From contig KV419401.1 of the NCBI GenBank assembly GCA_001630475.1, positions 62,001 through 126,000 of the forward strand: 64,000 bases of DNA, given 5' to 3'. Shown here one piece after another: positions 24,601-36,929 of this stretch (positions are counted from its first letter, which is position 1; each line of letters opens with the position of its first letter). A program made the translations under genes and the position numbers. Source of the stretch: Sistotremastrum niveocremeum HHB9708. Its lineage: Eukaryota > Basidiomycota > Agaricomycetes > Sistotremastrales > Sistotremastraceae. Below the pieces are notes generated by a model. The model was given only the letters and a program-made list of their open reading frames with translations. It did no database searches and was not told where the DNA came from.

Positions 24601-27277
24601 AAGCAGAAGAAGTTCGTCGCTCAATCTTGAAAGGTGAGGATTTCATTCATAGATGTGAGACGTGATACCGAAAATAGAAACAGTCTCCGAGGTTACAGCA
24701 GTCAAGGCAATGGAGAGGCTAAGGACCGACGTGGCAGGAAGCAAGGCTGTATCGGAGAAAGATACAACGATCGAGCCATGCGGCGTTGGGGGAATTAAAT
24801 CCACGATGCTGGTGAGTGTCCATCAATGCGCGTTCATGACATCTAGAAGCGTTAAATTTCCGAGGTAGCTCGACGAAGCAGATGATATCATAGACTTGAT
24901 GAAACAACAAGCAGACCTGCTTTTCGAATGGCGAACTAAGATCTTCGACTTTCTGACAAAGGAGCTTACGGGACGCGAGACCAATGAGGCTGACGGGGAA
25001 GAATATGGCCGCGCGCTAGAAATTCAAGGAGAAGTCGAACAATATTTACAAGCGTACTTCACTCTTCTGGGAGATCGCAAAGAAGCCTTAGTGGCAGAGC
25101 GCACGATTCTGGACCAATTGGGTACTCGTGAAACGAAGCAGCGAACCACGAAGGCTGCAATGAGAGCGGCTGCGGAAGATGACTTTCAGGCTCTGGAAGA
25201 TGATGTACCCGAGGATGCTGCCAAGAAGAAAGAATTGAATGCCCAGCGCAAACAGATCAGATCCAAGTTCCAGGCTAGGGCCATAAAAGTGAGGTCATTG
25301 CGTTCCCGCTTCCGCATGAAACTGAACATAGTATTTGGTTTGATTTAGTCAGTCATGATCGACCTGAATAAGCTGGCAGTTACCTTAGAGGACAAGCATC
25401 CGGAGAAACAGATTGCGCTCAGGGAAGCATCAAGATTGAAGAAAGTCATAGCCGACCAAAGTAAAATCCTTTCTTTCGGCGCTAATACCAGTTGCTCATC
25501 CGTACTAGACACGGTAATGGATCGAATGGAAAGCGAATTGGCTTTATTCCGAAAAGCTTTCAACGATCGAATTGTGTACGTGTTTACCCCGGGACTTGAC
25601 TAAACAGCCGCTAACCGATCACTATTGTCAGTTATTTCCGGCAACTTCAAGAAATTTCGGACTCGGTGGCAGAAGTATTGTGGGAGGGTACATTGGATGC
25701 AGCTGTCCAAGAATGTCTTGCAGCTCTGGATAAATGCCGTACGGACAAGACAGCCAAGGTCCAGAAACTGAAGTTTTTGGAGTCTTTGGCGAGCGATGCC
25801 GAAGAAGATCAGTGCATCATCTGCACCGACACCTATCAAAGTGGCTGGATCTTCGATTGGTGAGAATTACTTCCGTTGCACTTTGGCACTCAGGGGCTCA
25901 CCCAATTACATCCCCATTCAGTGCGCATCGATGTTGTAATGTACGTTTTTTTATTTCCGTGTTTACCAGTGGCTGATGATATTTCTCATAGTCATGCCTC
26001 GCAGAATATCTCAAGAAAGGTCACAAGCTGTGCCCGGTCTGTCGAGTTCCTATCGATCTCAATCGTGCACAAAAAGTCGTACACTCCCGGTTGCTCGAAC
26101 CAGAGAGCCATGAGAGAAATATGGACGATTCCGCAGATGAAGAAATCCAGTATAACACATTGCCGCTGCGGCAACTAAGGGAGATCGATGAGATAGAAAC
26201 TTCTGGGAGCTTTGGTTCGAAGATCCAGAGTATAGTCAGACACTTGGTGTGGCTTAAGGAACGGGAACCAGAGGCAAAGAGCATCGTGTTCTCAGCGTGG
26301 GCTGACGTGAGCGCTTCTTAGTTCCACCGACATTAAATGTCCCTGACTGGCTGAGCGCTTCTGCAACACAGTCCCTGGCAATCATCCAGCATGCACTAAA
26401 GCTGAACGGCATCTCGTCACTACGAGTGGAACAGAAGCGGAATAAGCAAAGCGCGGCAACGAAATTCAAAACTGATCCCGACATTTCGGTTTTTCTTTTG
26501 CATGGGTAATATTCATCCTTTTAATATGCCTTAGGATATTCCCGACTGATCTGCACTAGTGAACGAGAAAATGCTGGATTAAACTTGATCGAAGCTGCTA
26601 GAATCTTTTGCATCGAACCGGTGGTGAATCATGCATTTGAGATGCAAGGTGAGGACATATGGCCACCAAGGACCCTGCAACGTGCTGAGTGACGATGTGG
26701 AAATCGTTATCCAGCTATCGCTCGAATCGATCGAATGGGCCAAGATAGAGACACAGAGGTTTTCTGTTACTACTCGGAAGGTTTGAATCTTGCCGTTGAT
26801 TGCTCCTATCGGATCTTGATCTGACATGAACTCTAGACACCGTGGAGAAGAACATCCTCGATCTAGGGGTGAAGCAAGGCATGTCGCTGTACACGAAAGA
26901 TCGAGCCACGGGAACCTTGGTCAATGTGGAGGAGGAGGGAAGCCTTGTCTCGCAGAAGGCGGTCGACGCTCCCATAAAAGGCAAGAAGCAAAAAGGAGAC
27001 TTTGTGCATTCGTGAGTTCGTTCAGATTTCGGAGCAGCGAGAGCTCTAACGCTGGGTGATTCCTTGTAGCGCTGATGATATGATGAGCATCCTTCTACCA
27101 CGTATCAAGGAGAGCGCTGCAGACAACGAGGTTGAAGCAAGTCAAGATCGAACTGGAAATGAATCAGTGGAGTCGGAAGTTACCCAGGAGATGAAGAGGA
27201 AGCTCCGGGCGGAGGCGGCAGAGGCCAGGAGATACACTGATGCTGGTCCATCGACCGAGATTAGAAATGATCTGTAG
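21632..27277 (+). CDS. SNF2-family helicase/RING E3 ligase (SHPRH/Irc20-like)
   Basis: Seventeen exons, all phases consistent, about 1584 residues. An in-frame ATG at 21467 would add 55. Motif I is LLAEEMGLG|KTLE (about 363-374, split by intron 1), motif II is MDEVQ (about 553), followed by SLAVSGTPAKTNVADL. A long insertion rich in coiled coil separates the two helicase lobes and ends in a RING finger near residues 1235-1280: CIIC, CAHRCCNSC, CPVC. The C-terminal lobe shows KSIVFSAWAD, NAGLNLIEA and ARIDRMGQDRDTEVF. This arrangement, a RING inside the ATPase, is that of SHPRH (human) and Irc20 (yeast), ubiquitin ligases for PCNA/chromatin in DNA-damage tolerance. Exon 11 is only 19 nt (25922-25940). 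The very basic N-terminus (KGKKRALED, RPFKKPRLP) fits a nuclear protein. Confidence 0.93.
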
Positions 27278-27550
27278 CCTGAGCAGAACAGATTATCTAT
27301 TGGGGCTCAGACCAAGTCTATTACCTTGGTGTTTCGGCTCCGGAGTTGCCTAATTAGGAATAGACACTGCCGTCAGACGGTGGCCTCGTTCACCGTCCAA
27401 ACCTCACTGCAGCCACACGCTGTTACTACTTAACACCACTCAGGTGCTCAGGCTCTCTTCGTCTTTCGTACCCAGTGTCTGACAGACACTCAGCCTTGGA
27501 ATCGTCCAATTCGTGCTCATTTTTGACTTGCACCGCCCCACCCGACGACC

Positions 27551-30028
27551 ATGACCACGGCTGAATCCCACCCAAGCTCATCACGCACTTTTCTCAATGA
27601 ATCACCAGCCACTTTTTCTTTCAAGCCCCCTCTGTCCTCCACCACTTTGAAGCAGCGACGCGTCTCGTTGCCTTCATCTCCTCGTCTAGTACCAGCTTGG
27701 ACCTTTCGGGATGACACTGGCTTGTCTACTTCCAAGCCCAAGGCTTCGACAGTCACGGAGCAGCGGAAGACAAAGTCTCGAAAAAGTTTCAACGAAGACG
27801 CCGACAATACGACCCAGGACAAGAAGCCGCGCAAGAAGTGGACCGAGGAGGAGACCCGAATGCTTGTTGATGGTTGCAACAGGGTATGTCTTTCATTGTC
27901 TTCCAAAAATCACCATTATATTTATTTACTATCGCATTAGTGGGGCGTTGGGAATTGGAAGCAAATTCTCAGCGATCCTGAGCTCGTCTTTGACAACCGG
28001 TCGCCCGTCGACCTCAAAGACCGCTTTAGGACGTACTTCCCTGATGCATACCGTCAACTCTATCCCAACGCCAAGACCCATTTATCGACCAGAGTCCGCT
28101 CATCCAACCCCGACGGCTCTTTCATCTTCGAGAAAATGCGGTCCAGAAAGCGTAGACCCTTCACGCCGGAAGAGGACGAAGCCCTGAAGCGTGGCTACGA
28201 GCAGCACGGAACGACATGGGCCACCATCGTCAAAGACCCAGTCTTCCAGTCTCAGAACAGACGAAGCACCGACTTGCGGGATCGTTTCCGCAACGCATTC
28301 CCCGAGTTGTATCTCAAGGCTGGCTATAAACCTCGAAGCCTTCCCAAGGCCAAGAGACGCAAAGGCAGCGAAGGAGATCTCCCTTCCCCTATCTTCGAGC
28401 GGCGGAAAAGGAGGGCCACAGTTGCTGGATTACCCGACGATAGAACAGTCAGTCCTGAAGTCGAAGACACGTCAGATGCAGAGGATGATGACGAACCTTC
28501 TCCAGAGGTCTCTTCTACCCCTCAATTCGTCCCCGACAGTGCCACCTCTCCTCCCTCAACCCCTCTAGAGGCGGAACAAATCTCTACATCACAATGGGTT
28601 TCATCCCTCCCCAGCATTCCGTCGACAACTCCCTTTCTAGGCGGTGGTTGGTCTGGCTCCGGCTCGCCCGCCCATTCGCCGGCTGAATATTCTCTCCCTA
28701 CATACCGGTCGTTACATATGATTGGAAAGTCAGACTGGGGTCCTCAGGATTGGCTTTCTTCCAATCCTCGCATGGAATCTCCGTCGCAATTCCCTTCTCT
28801 TCAACAACATTTCTCCTCTGGTCCACCCTCTTCATTCTCCCCCTCTCATTCCTACGCTCATTCACAAGGCGTTCTCGATCGTTATGATCTTTTTCCAACC
28901 ACCACCGCGTCGCATGACTTTGCCCAGAGCGAAGTTGCCTACGGCGATAATCACAGTCAATTCAGCGACGCGGAAATGTTCGCGTCGAGTAGTTTCCGAG
29001 GCTTCACTCATCATTCCAACACCGCCGGTGATTTGATCTTTGGCACCCGAAGCCAAGGTGGCTTTGGTGGCTACGGTCATGGATTGGAGGGTCTCGGGTT
29101 GACAGGCATTAGTGGGAATGGCGAAGGGTCCGTTCATCCGATGCAGCTCCACTGTATCAATGAGTTGGGCGTGGATGCCATTAAGCTGGACGATCATGCC
29201 GCCGCCGGGCCGTTGGATTCTTCAGACCATCCATTAACTGAAGAACCCGTCGAGGACGTAAACATGGATAGTGAGAAACCTCGCAAGAAGAGAGACGAGG
29301 TTTCGCGTCCCAGCAGGCTCTCCACTTTCCTCACCGGTCACGCGTCAGCTGATGAAGCCATTCGTACCCCCACTCGTGATACTCATCCTCGATCTCTGAC
29401 CCCTTCTTTCCTCGAGTCTCCTGGCAAACAAGATCCCGCAGGACCGTCTCTTCGCAACTTCATCACGCCCCTTCACCGTTCATTCTCCCAGCCGCCTTCC
29501 GAACTTCACTCTCATGGTCATTCAGTAACCGCCGTGGCTCCGAGTCTCCTCCATTCTCCATCATCTCCGGAACCATTCAATTTTCCTTGGAATACATCTT
29601 CGAATTCACATTCCACTAATTACACCACCACCACCACCACCACCACCAACAGTAATGCGCCTCCAACATCCGAGTGGACGGACTCTGTTCCATTCTTGGA
29701 TTTGCATTACTACAACTCTTCCTCGAGCGCTGCTCTGTCGTTATTCGGACAAGAAGCCGTACCATCGAGTGCAGGCGCTCTCGATCTAGCGCATGCCAAC
29801 CCGGTTCATACCACGTCGCCTGTTCGGAGGCTCTTCAGTGGCCTCGGAGCTCGCTCCAAGACGCCCTCTCTGGATCCGAAAGACGGAAGCCAGAAGCTTG
29901 GCCTTGGACAGCGACCGGTGCAGCATCATCGGGTCCAAAGCGCCGTTTCTCCTGACGATCTTCAGCTGAAGAAAGGCCGGGATAATAAGAGGAAGAGAGT
30001 GAGCTGGGATGGTCACGGATCTCACTAA
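27551..30028 (+). CDS. Double-Myb telobox protein (Tay1/Teb1-like)
   Basis: Two exons, 27551-27883 and 27941-30028, 806 residues. Two SANT/Myb repeats: about 96-150 (KKWTEEETRMLVDGCN|RWGVGNWKQI, ending SPVDLKDRFRTYFP) and about 181-240 (RRPFTPEEDEALKRGYEQHG, ending STDLRDRFRNAFPELY). The VDLKDRFR and TDLRDRFR segments match the telobox signature of telomere-repeat binders such as TRF proteins. Paired N-terminal telobox repeats are typical of Yarrowia Tay1 and fission yeast Teb1 (Mug152), which bind TTAGGG-type DNA. The remaining 560 residues are Ser/Pro-rich and unstructured, with a Thr run from an ACC microsatellite near 29623. Telomere or promoter binding is inferred from the family; which of the two dominates cannot be told here. 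Confidence 0.85.
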
Positions 30029-30234
30029 GTTTGCTCCTCGCTGTCGTTTTTTTTCTCATTGTTTTCCACATTGGTTCTCCATCTTGTCTTGTCTATGAAG
30101 ACATTATTACTCATTTTCGCGACTATCACACCATATTTCTTGCTCAATACATCATCGCATCGGTTTCGTCTTAGCTATCATCATTACATCTGTCCCCATA
30201 CCTAGTTGCCAGATATTGGCCATTTATTAAATAC

Positions 30235-32298
30235 ATGACTTTGAACTCAACCACCGTGACGGCACCTCCGCAAGGGCTTCGTGCAAAGCTAACCTCCTAG
30301 TATGTCTGACGCCCGTCAAATTACTTGAATCGGCCCTGACGCTACTTTAGCGGCGACGATGAATTCTCTTTGTTTCTGCGCAAAGCATTCATCAAAGGAG
30401 CCGGCTACTCAGACGATGCACTCGATCGCCCCATCATTGGGATCATCGACACTTCCTCGGGCTTCAATCCATGTCATGGAAATATACCCGCCTTGATCAA
30501 AGCTGTCGAAAGAGGCGTCCAACTCTCAGGTGCTCTGCCTGTGCCATTTCCTACGATTTCCCTGCATGAGAGCTTTGCGTACCCGACGTCGATGTACCTC
30601 AGAAACCTCATGTCTATCGACACTGAAGAGATGGTCAAAGCGCAGCCTATGGATGCTGTTGTACTGGCAAGCCTATTTCGCTTCGAGATCTTTCAGATCG
30701 AAATTTATGATGAGATTTCTCGACAATCCAGATTGGGGGCTGCGACAAGGTGCGTTTAGTATTTCGCTTGTCCGATGAGCATGAATCTAATATTTTACCG
30801 GTCGTGTTTCAGACCGTCCCTGCACAACTCATGGGTGGCATATCTGCTAACATTCCCTGTATCTCGCTAGTGACGGGGCCCATGTTGACAGGATCGCATG
30901 CAGGCAAGCGAGTAGGAGCATGTACAGATTGTCGATCCTACTGGAAGGACTATCGTGCCGGATTAATAGATATGGAGGAGATCTGGAGAGTAAACGATGA
31001 GCTCGTACCAACCGTCGGCGTACGTTTACATGCGTTCTCTTATTAAATAAAAATGAAGGCACTAATTCAATACTCTCACACAGACATGCGGTGTGATGGG
31101 TATGTACGTCTTTACGTCGGGAAATATACAATGCTTAAATGGAGCCATCCCCTGATTTTCCCTGACAGGGACTGCCTCGACGATGGCATGTGTTGTCGAA
31201 GCGTTAGGTCTGATGCCGCTAGGTTCAGCGACTGCCCCAGCAGTATCCTCTGCTCGTTTACGTATTGCCGAATCAACCGGAAAGATAGCTGTGGATCTCG
31301 CTAAGACGCAACTGAAGCCCCAAGACATCCTCACACGAGCCAGTTTTGAAAACGCCGTTGTCGTTCTACAAGCTTTAGGCGGGTCAACCAACGCTGTCGT
31401 ACATCTCCTCGCGATTGCAGGCAGGCTTCCTGGGGTGAATCTTACACTCGAAGATTTCGATCGAATTGGGAAGAAGACACCTTTTTTGGTAGATCTCAAA
31501 CCGAGCGGTGCAGAGTACATGGAAGATCTTCACAAAGCGGGAGGCGTGCCTACACTCCTCCGAAAATTATCTCCCCTTCTCGATCTCACCGCAAAGACAG
31601 TCACGGGACGGACACTCGGCGCCGAACTCGATTCTTACCCAGCGAGCTTCCCACAACGTATCATCCGCGACTTGAATAATCCACTCTTCCCAGCAGGCTC
31701 GATTGCCGTCCTCAGAGGAAACCTCGCACCTTCAGGCTGCGTGTTCAAACAATCTGCTTCAGCACCCCACCTCCGTAAACACTCCGGTCCAGCCGTGGTA
31801 TTCACATCAGCTCGGGACCTCGCAAACCGAATCGACAGTGACGATTTGATCGTTACGCCCGATTCTGTGCTCGTATTACAGAATATCGGACCGATCGGAC
31901 ATCCCGGTATGCCTGAAGCAGGTCTTATACCCATCCCTAAGAAATTGGCGAGAGAGGGTGTGAAGGACATGTTAAGGATTAGCGATGGGAGGATGAGTGG
32001 CACTGCTGAAGGAGCTGTTGTTCTTCATGTTGCCCCAGAAGCTGCGGTCGGAGGACCATTAGCTCTGGTACAAAATGGTGATATAATCGGTGTGGATGCA
32101 GAGCAGAGAAAGATTTGGTTGGACGTTTCTGACGAAGAACTTGCAGCGAGGAAGGAGCAGAGAGAAAAGACAACGGTGAAGCGCAAGGTTCAACGTGGAT
32201 ATGCGGGTCTGTATGAGAAAACAGTGCTTCAGGCTGATAAAGGTGTAGATTTCGACTGGTTGACCGCGACCGGATCATTTTCTGCTCATACTAATTGA
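30235..32298 (+). CDS. IlvD/EDD-family dehydratase (sugar-acid type)
   Basis: Six exons: 30235-30299, 30351-30666, 30732-30749, 30813-31019, 31084-31099, 31169-32298; 583 residues. These enzymes remove water from dihydroxy acids with an Fe-S cluster. The three cluster cysteines are visible: C63 (FNPCHGNI), C131 (IGGCDK) and C204 (TCGVMGTASTM). SDGRMSGTAEG near residue 484 holds the catalytic Ser. The C-terminus (VVLHVAPEAAVGGPLALVQN and WLDVSDEELAARK) resembles L-arabonate/galactonate-type dehydratases more than the mitochondrial valine-pathway enzyme. No clear transit peptide is seen (MTLNSTTVTAPPQG), so a cytosolic sugar-acid role is my inference; dihydroxy-acid dehydratase is the alternative. 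Intron 2 is GC-AG, and exons 3 and 5 are 18 and 16 nt. Confidence 0.9.
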
Positions 32299-32732
32299 AC
32301 GAACGGATGTAATTGACAAGATGGTGTAAGAGGTAGAGTGTAAGACTAGTCGCTAAGAGTGAAATGATATGATACAATGTTGTCTATAGACAGAGACGGT
32401 CAAGATACAAATAATCTCAAAAGAAAATGACACGACGGGATAAATTCGGAGGGCCAAATCATGAACTTTGTTCCCGAAGTCGAAGTTCGGGGTGCAGGGT
32501 TGCATCAGTAAGGGTTGCTGTCGGTCGTTGATCGACGCTATTGATAATGCCGTTCGATCCCTCAACCTCGATCTATTCGGCATACAGTTAACCATTATCC
32601 AAAAGAAGTCAACAAGAATAAAAAAAACCTTTTCTTCAAGATCCCGTATGGTCGATCGTTCCGTTCTTCTCCTATACAAGTCACCTTCCTCCCCGTCCTA
32701 AACGAATCATATGCATGAGAACACGAAGCCTC
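32299..32732. other. Convergent 3' flanks
   Basis: About 430 bp between the stops of the dehydratase (+) and the DUF6534 protein (-). It should hold both 3' ends. No other feature seen. Confidence 0.5.
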
Positions 32733-34491
32733 TTATGATCGAAGAAGAAGTACCTGTTGTTCCGCCCGTGAGGGAAACATGACGCCGAACATCTCTGCAG
32801 TTTCGAGGGGCACTATATGCGATATAGGCGCAAATGTGAGATTAGTACTTTCCGTTGTGCGGAATTGTGATCCTGAGTATTTCAGCGCGAGGAATTTGCG
32901 AGCGTTTAGTCTATGAGGCGATCACCCCAGGTCGAATACGCAAAGAAAAGAATGAATAAAAGGAAATAAAATTAGATCAAGGAGGACGGGAGAAGGGAGA
33001 GCACAAACGTTGCAAGGAGCGAGTTTGAATATAATTTTCCAGAGATGAGATCTACTCCGATGAAAGCGAGCGAATTCGGAAGCGTAACGAACTTGATATG
33101 ATCATGGTCATAGTTGTGACGATGGTGGTGGAATGTAATATGGAAGTAACACACGCAAATGATTTCGAGAATCGCAACGGCACTATATGCTCATATGTGA
33201 GCTTTTTCGTATTGGAGGGAGAGCATGTATGCGTACCAGGTTAGCAAACTTCGGTTTATTGCGAATATCATTAGCGAGTCGATGAGACTGTTAGTACTAT
33301 TTGAACGATGAATAAGGTCAATATGGAGACGAGGAATTGGCAAGGCTACGTACTCGCGAAAACCAGTTTTCTTGCCGGACAATAGGAAACATAGAGATCC
33401 TGAGATGGCCATATCGGAAAGAACGGTAAAGACAGCCCAGGGCACTGCACTTCCAAGCTACATACATGGCATAAGACAGACGAGAAGGGGGGAATAAATG
33501 GATTACCGTGATGCTTCGTAATAGACCGACGCGATGGTCGACGAATCTAGTCCATGTAAGCTATCAACGCGCAGGGATTTTCGTATATACATACAGTATA
33601 ACGACATTTTCTATCAGGGAATTGAGAATTCTTATCATGGTATAGATGGCGTTGACTTACCCATTCCGAAAGCGCAGTGAAGTAAAACGAGAGTTGTTAT
33701 CGATATAGTGAGCCACCACTTGTTGCCGCTGACTGTGAACGCTCAATGCTAAGTCAGGCACTGCAATGAAACGGTTCACACCTTGATGTATGCGCCAAGT
33801 GAAATAACTAGGAAAAATTAATGAATGGGGATCTACGCTGAAACATCGGCGTGGCATACAGTTGCACGATAAACGCGACGAGTATCTAATTTTTCATAAG
33901 ATCAGTTTTTGAAGCGTTTCATCTTTCGAGCCTTCTCACGTTAAGCATCCAAGTGAGCTGCACGCTTATGTTACACAGGAAGCGCACGTCAAAATAGATA
34001 ACCCACGATGAGACTCCTGTGATCACCGGGCATTTCAGCAGCCATCATATACCACGATGAAAGTGCTTACCAAACGGCGAACTCGAATGGATCGGGGTTG
34101 CCATAGTTCGTGACTGCGGGAATATTGAACGAAGAACCCATCGACAAATGCAAAGTATCTGACCGAAGTACCAATATGCAGCATGTGACATGACGGCTAC
34201 GTGGAACGTGTCAATCAGCCTGAAAAAGTCAGATGACAGTCGCGAAAAAGAAGCGAGAAACATACCATAAAAACGCGACCAAAACGCGATGGCTAGTATG
34301 ATCCTGTGGAAATTCTCGATAATAGGTGTAGCACTGATCCGTCTAGCATGAAAATATCTGTTAGGCTTAGGAAAAGCTGCAAAAGAGAAAATGGGGCGTA
34401 CCAGGATTCCGTAGAGCATCATCGTGACCAGCGCCCCGATCAAACCTGGCCCCAATTGACCATTTTTACTGCTTAGCTCTGTCCCCGCCAT
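32733..34491 (-). CDS. DUF6534-family multipass membrane protein
   Basis: Fifteen exons in 1.76 kb: 34491-34402, 34342-34266, 34219-34164, 34113-34071, 34016-34007, 33957-33940, 33885-33860, 33807-33782, 33732-33661, 33610-33595, 33546-33507, 33457-33354, 33296-33237, 33182-33009, 32910-32733; 329 residues. All phases close and all family landmarks are restored: GALVTMMLYGIL, TDQCYTYYREFP, DTFHVAVMSHAAYWYF, TWRIHQVSGNKWWL, GSAVPWAVFTVLSDMAIS, FRDTNSLIDSLMIFAIN and GKLYSNSLLATLNAR. The family is abundant in basidiomycetes, with about seven helices, and has no known function. The exons of 10, 18 and 16 nt are striking. The 3' exon assignment (RAEQQVLLLRS end) is the least certain part. Confidence 0.85.
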
Positions 34492-36077
34492 GTGCGCGCT
34501 CTTTCACGGTCTAAAGTCGGTCGTCAACGCCTTGAGAAATTGCAAGGCGCCGTAGTTGTGGCAGTCCTGAACGCGTCTTTTCGGGACCCTAGTCTGTCGT
34601 CTTGAACGTGGTGCTAGAATAGAATGAGAGGCCCAAGTCCAGCTGGGACAATCGCGACGAGTCAAGCAAGAACGAGCGGCCAGGAGTCCAACAACGACAA
34701 CGACGGCGGGGCGAGGGCGAGGTAGGGAGCAGGAAAAGAGTGGAGATACGGAGAGTATATATGTATCTTGGTCTTCTTCATGTTTGCTCCCAATTCGGAT
34801 GCGGATACGGAAGCGGCGGCTCAATTCAATTTCTGACGATCGATCGGGGCTGGATCTCTCTGCTTCCGCCGGCCATTTCGGACTTTGCGGGCTCCGTTCT
34901 CGTCGTCATCGTCGTCGTCGTGAAATATAAAATATTCAAAATGCTGAAAAATATTCGAGCGACGCTGAGTATGGGTGACTGAAGGGACGATGGTCTGGAA
35001 GAACGTTCTGGCCTCTTCACAAAATCGAATAGGAAGACGAGTCGCATAAAAAAAGAAGGCGGACACATGTCCGCACGCAATATCACCTCACTGGGACCGA
35101 GAAGAACAGATTAGCATGTCATATTGACGTCCTAGAATAGAGAAGGCGCTTCCGAGCCCAAGGTAAACAAACAGTTGCGCTCTTCCGTTCCGCTGTAATC
35201 CAGAATTAATAGTAATACATATGTCACGGGCTTCATGTCAAGCTTTCATTTATTTTTCTCAATAGAAGACAGCAGGGATTGCTTCGCTTCAGTGCTGAGC
35301 AAGTTGAGCTAACTTGAATTGAAGTAGAAGCTTTGTGGCTGTCCTTCGCATTCCACTCCGAAAATCACTCAGTGAAGCGGACGGGAGGAGTGAATGGAAG
35401 AGTGATGGTACATTCGCATTGCAGCTGACGCGCGGTGTCTTTCGGTCACAAGATAAGTGTTCGAAAGGCGAGACCGAGCGCCTGAGGTTCAGGACTGAAA
35501 CGAAATTGAATGAAGCGCGAAAAGACCACGGCGTTCATTTCGAAGCATCACTAAGTTACAGCTGGCGTTCAGTTTGATGAATTGATATCCTTGTGCAAAA
35601 AACTGACCTCAGTCCAAGTGATTGATGTCACGGGATTGATCCACTGGGTCATGCCATCTCTTCTGTCACCGTCGCTGAGACGAGGCCACTGTTCCAGAGA
35701 TTTTGTTCTGAGAATCCACTCGTCACTATACAGTATGGGGAGAACTCTGGAAGAAGGTTACCTCGGTCGTGTATGGAATAAAGCGAGGGGGTGTCTCGTG
35801 ACTCTCGGTATGGGCACGAGGACGTATCGAAGAGAGCGTCTAATAGTCCTAACGTCAGTTCACGAATTGAGAAGATGGAAGATCATTTTACGACGTACTG
35901 TCTGGGTGAATGTGATCTCCATCCGAGGACGCTTTGCATGATTGACGCTGCTGAGTTCCTCAGATTGCGCTGGAACTGGTGGCATGGTATGAAAGAGACC
36001 AACCTAAAGCCGGCGAGGATGACGATGAAAGGCCTACACGCAGTCTCTGAGAGGCAAAGACAAAGAAGAGAGTTTCC
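34492..36077. other. Gene-poor spacer
   Basis: About 1.6 kb upstream of the DUF6534 gene. It includes the promoter of that gene and a GTC/GTC-rich microsatellite near 34897-34921. ORFs here are short and unsupported. Confidence 0.4.
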
Positions 36078-36525
36078 ACTACCCACAACGTTTAAGGGCA
36101 GTATAAAGAAGTGATCCCACAAAGCGAACAGCATGCATCCGACAACCGGTTGCCCAGCCACCAAATACAGAGACTCCTCGCCCGTCCATCAAAGCCCAGC
36201 AGCCTTTACGACTGCTGATCAACGTCTCTCGACGACCCCTGGGAACCCCGCTCAGTTCGACCAACCAGCATTTGAGGCCACCGACACCCGAAAGAGTGCC
36301 GGTCGTTTCGTCCCTCTAAAGAGAGGTTAACCGTGCTTTAAGTCTGTACTTCGAGATGAAGAACAGAAGGCCCAGTCTCGACTACCGTGAGGTAGTGAGA
36401 AGGTGAGCGCAGGGGGGATGGGGGAGTTTCAATTTAGCGTGCGATTGATATAGACGCAAATTCTGTTGTTGTGTTCAGTTTGTCAATAGTTTTCAGTGAA
36501 GGGGATTATGCTTAGTGATCTATAA
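36078..36525 (-). repeat. Left inverted arm of fold-back copy 1
   Basis: Arm in inverse orientation; partner is 36930-37405. Truncated internally relative to the copy 3 arms. Confidence 0.75.
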
Positions 36526-36929
36526 GAGTCGATACAGTCGCAACGAGCCAGCAAGCTAGTCAAAGAGCCCATCCAAGAGCAACACCAATAGCACGCTGAG
36601 AAGCCGAGATTATCCGAGTCCGTAACAGAAGGACCGACAGAGCCACAGAATCGCAATATGGAATTTAGGCCCCTTTCATCCAAGAGAATAGGTTGCGTTT
36701 GCTGAAAGCCAGCTTGATGAGGGCGCGTACCAGCAAAGCGTCCAAAGCAGCGTCCAAAGCAGCGTCCAAAGCATGGAAAGCAAGAGCGAAAAAGCAGGTC
36801 GCAACCATATCCGATGTCCGACTGCCGAATGATTCGTGGGCGTCTATTGCTCCTCCTCCTCATCGATACTCGAGTCAGGCGTTCGCTTTGAGCAAGCTCA
36901 GCGACAACGACAGTACCTTCGTCGTAGTA

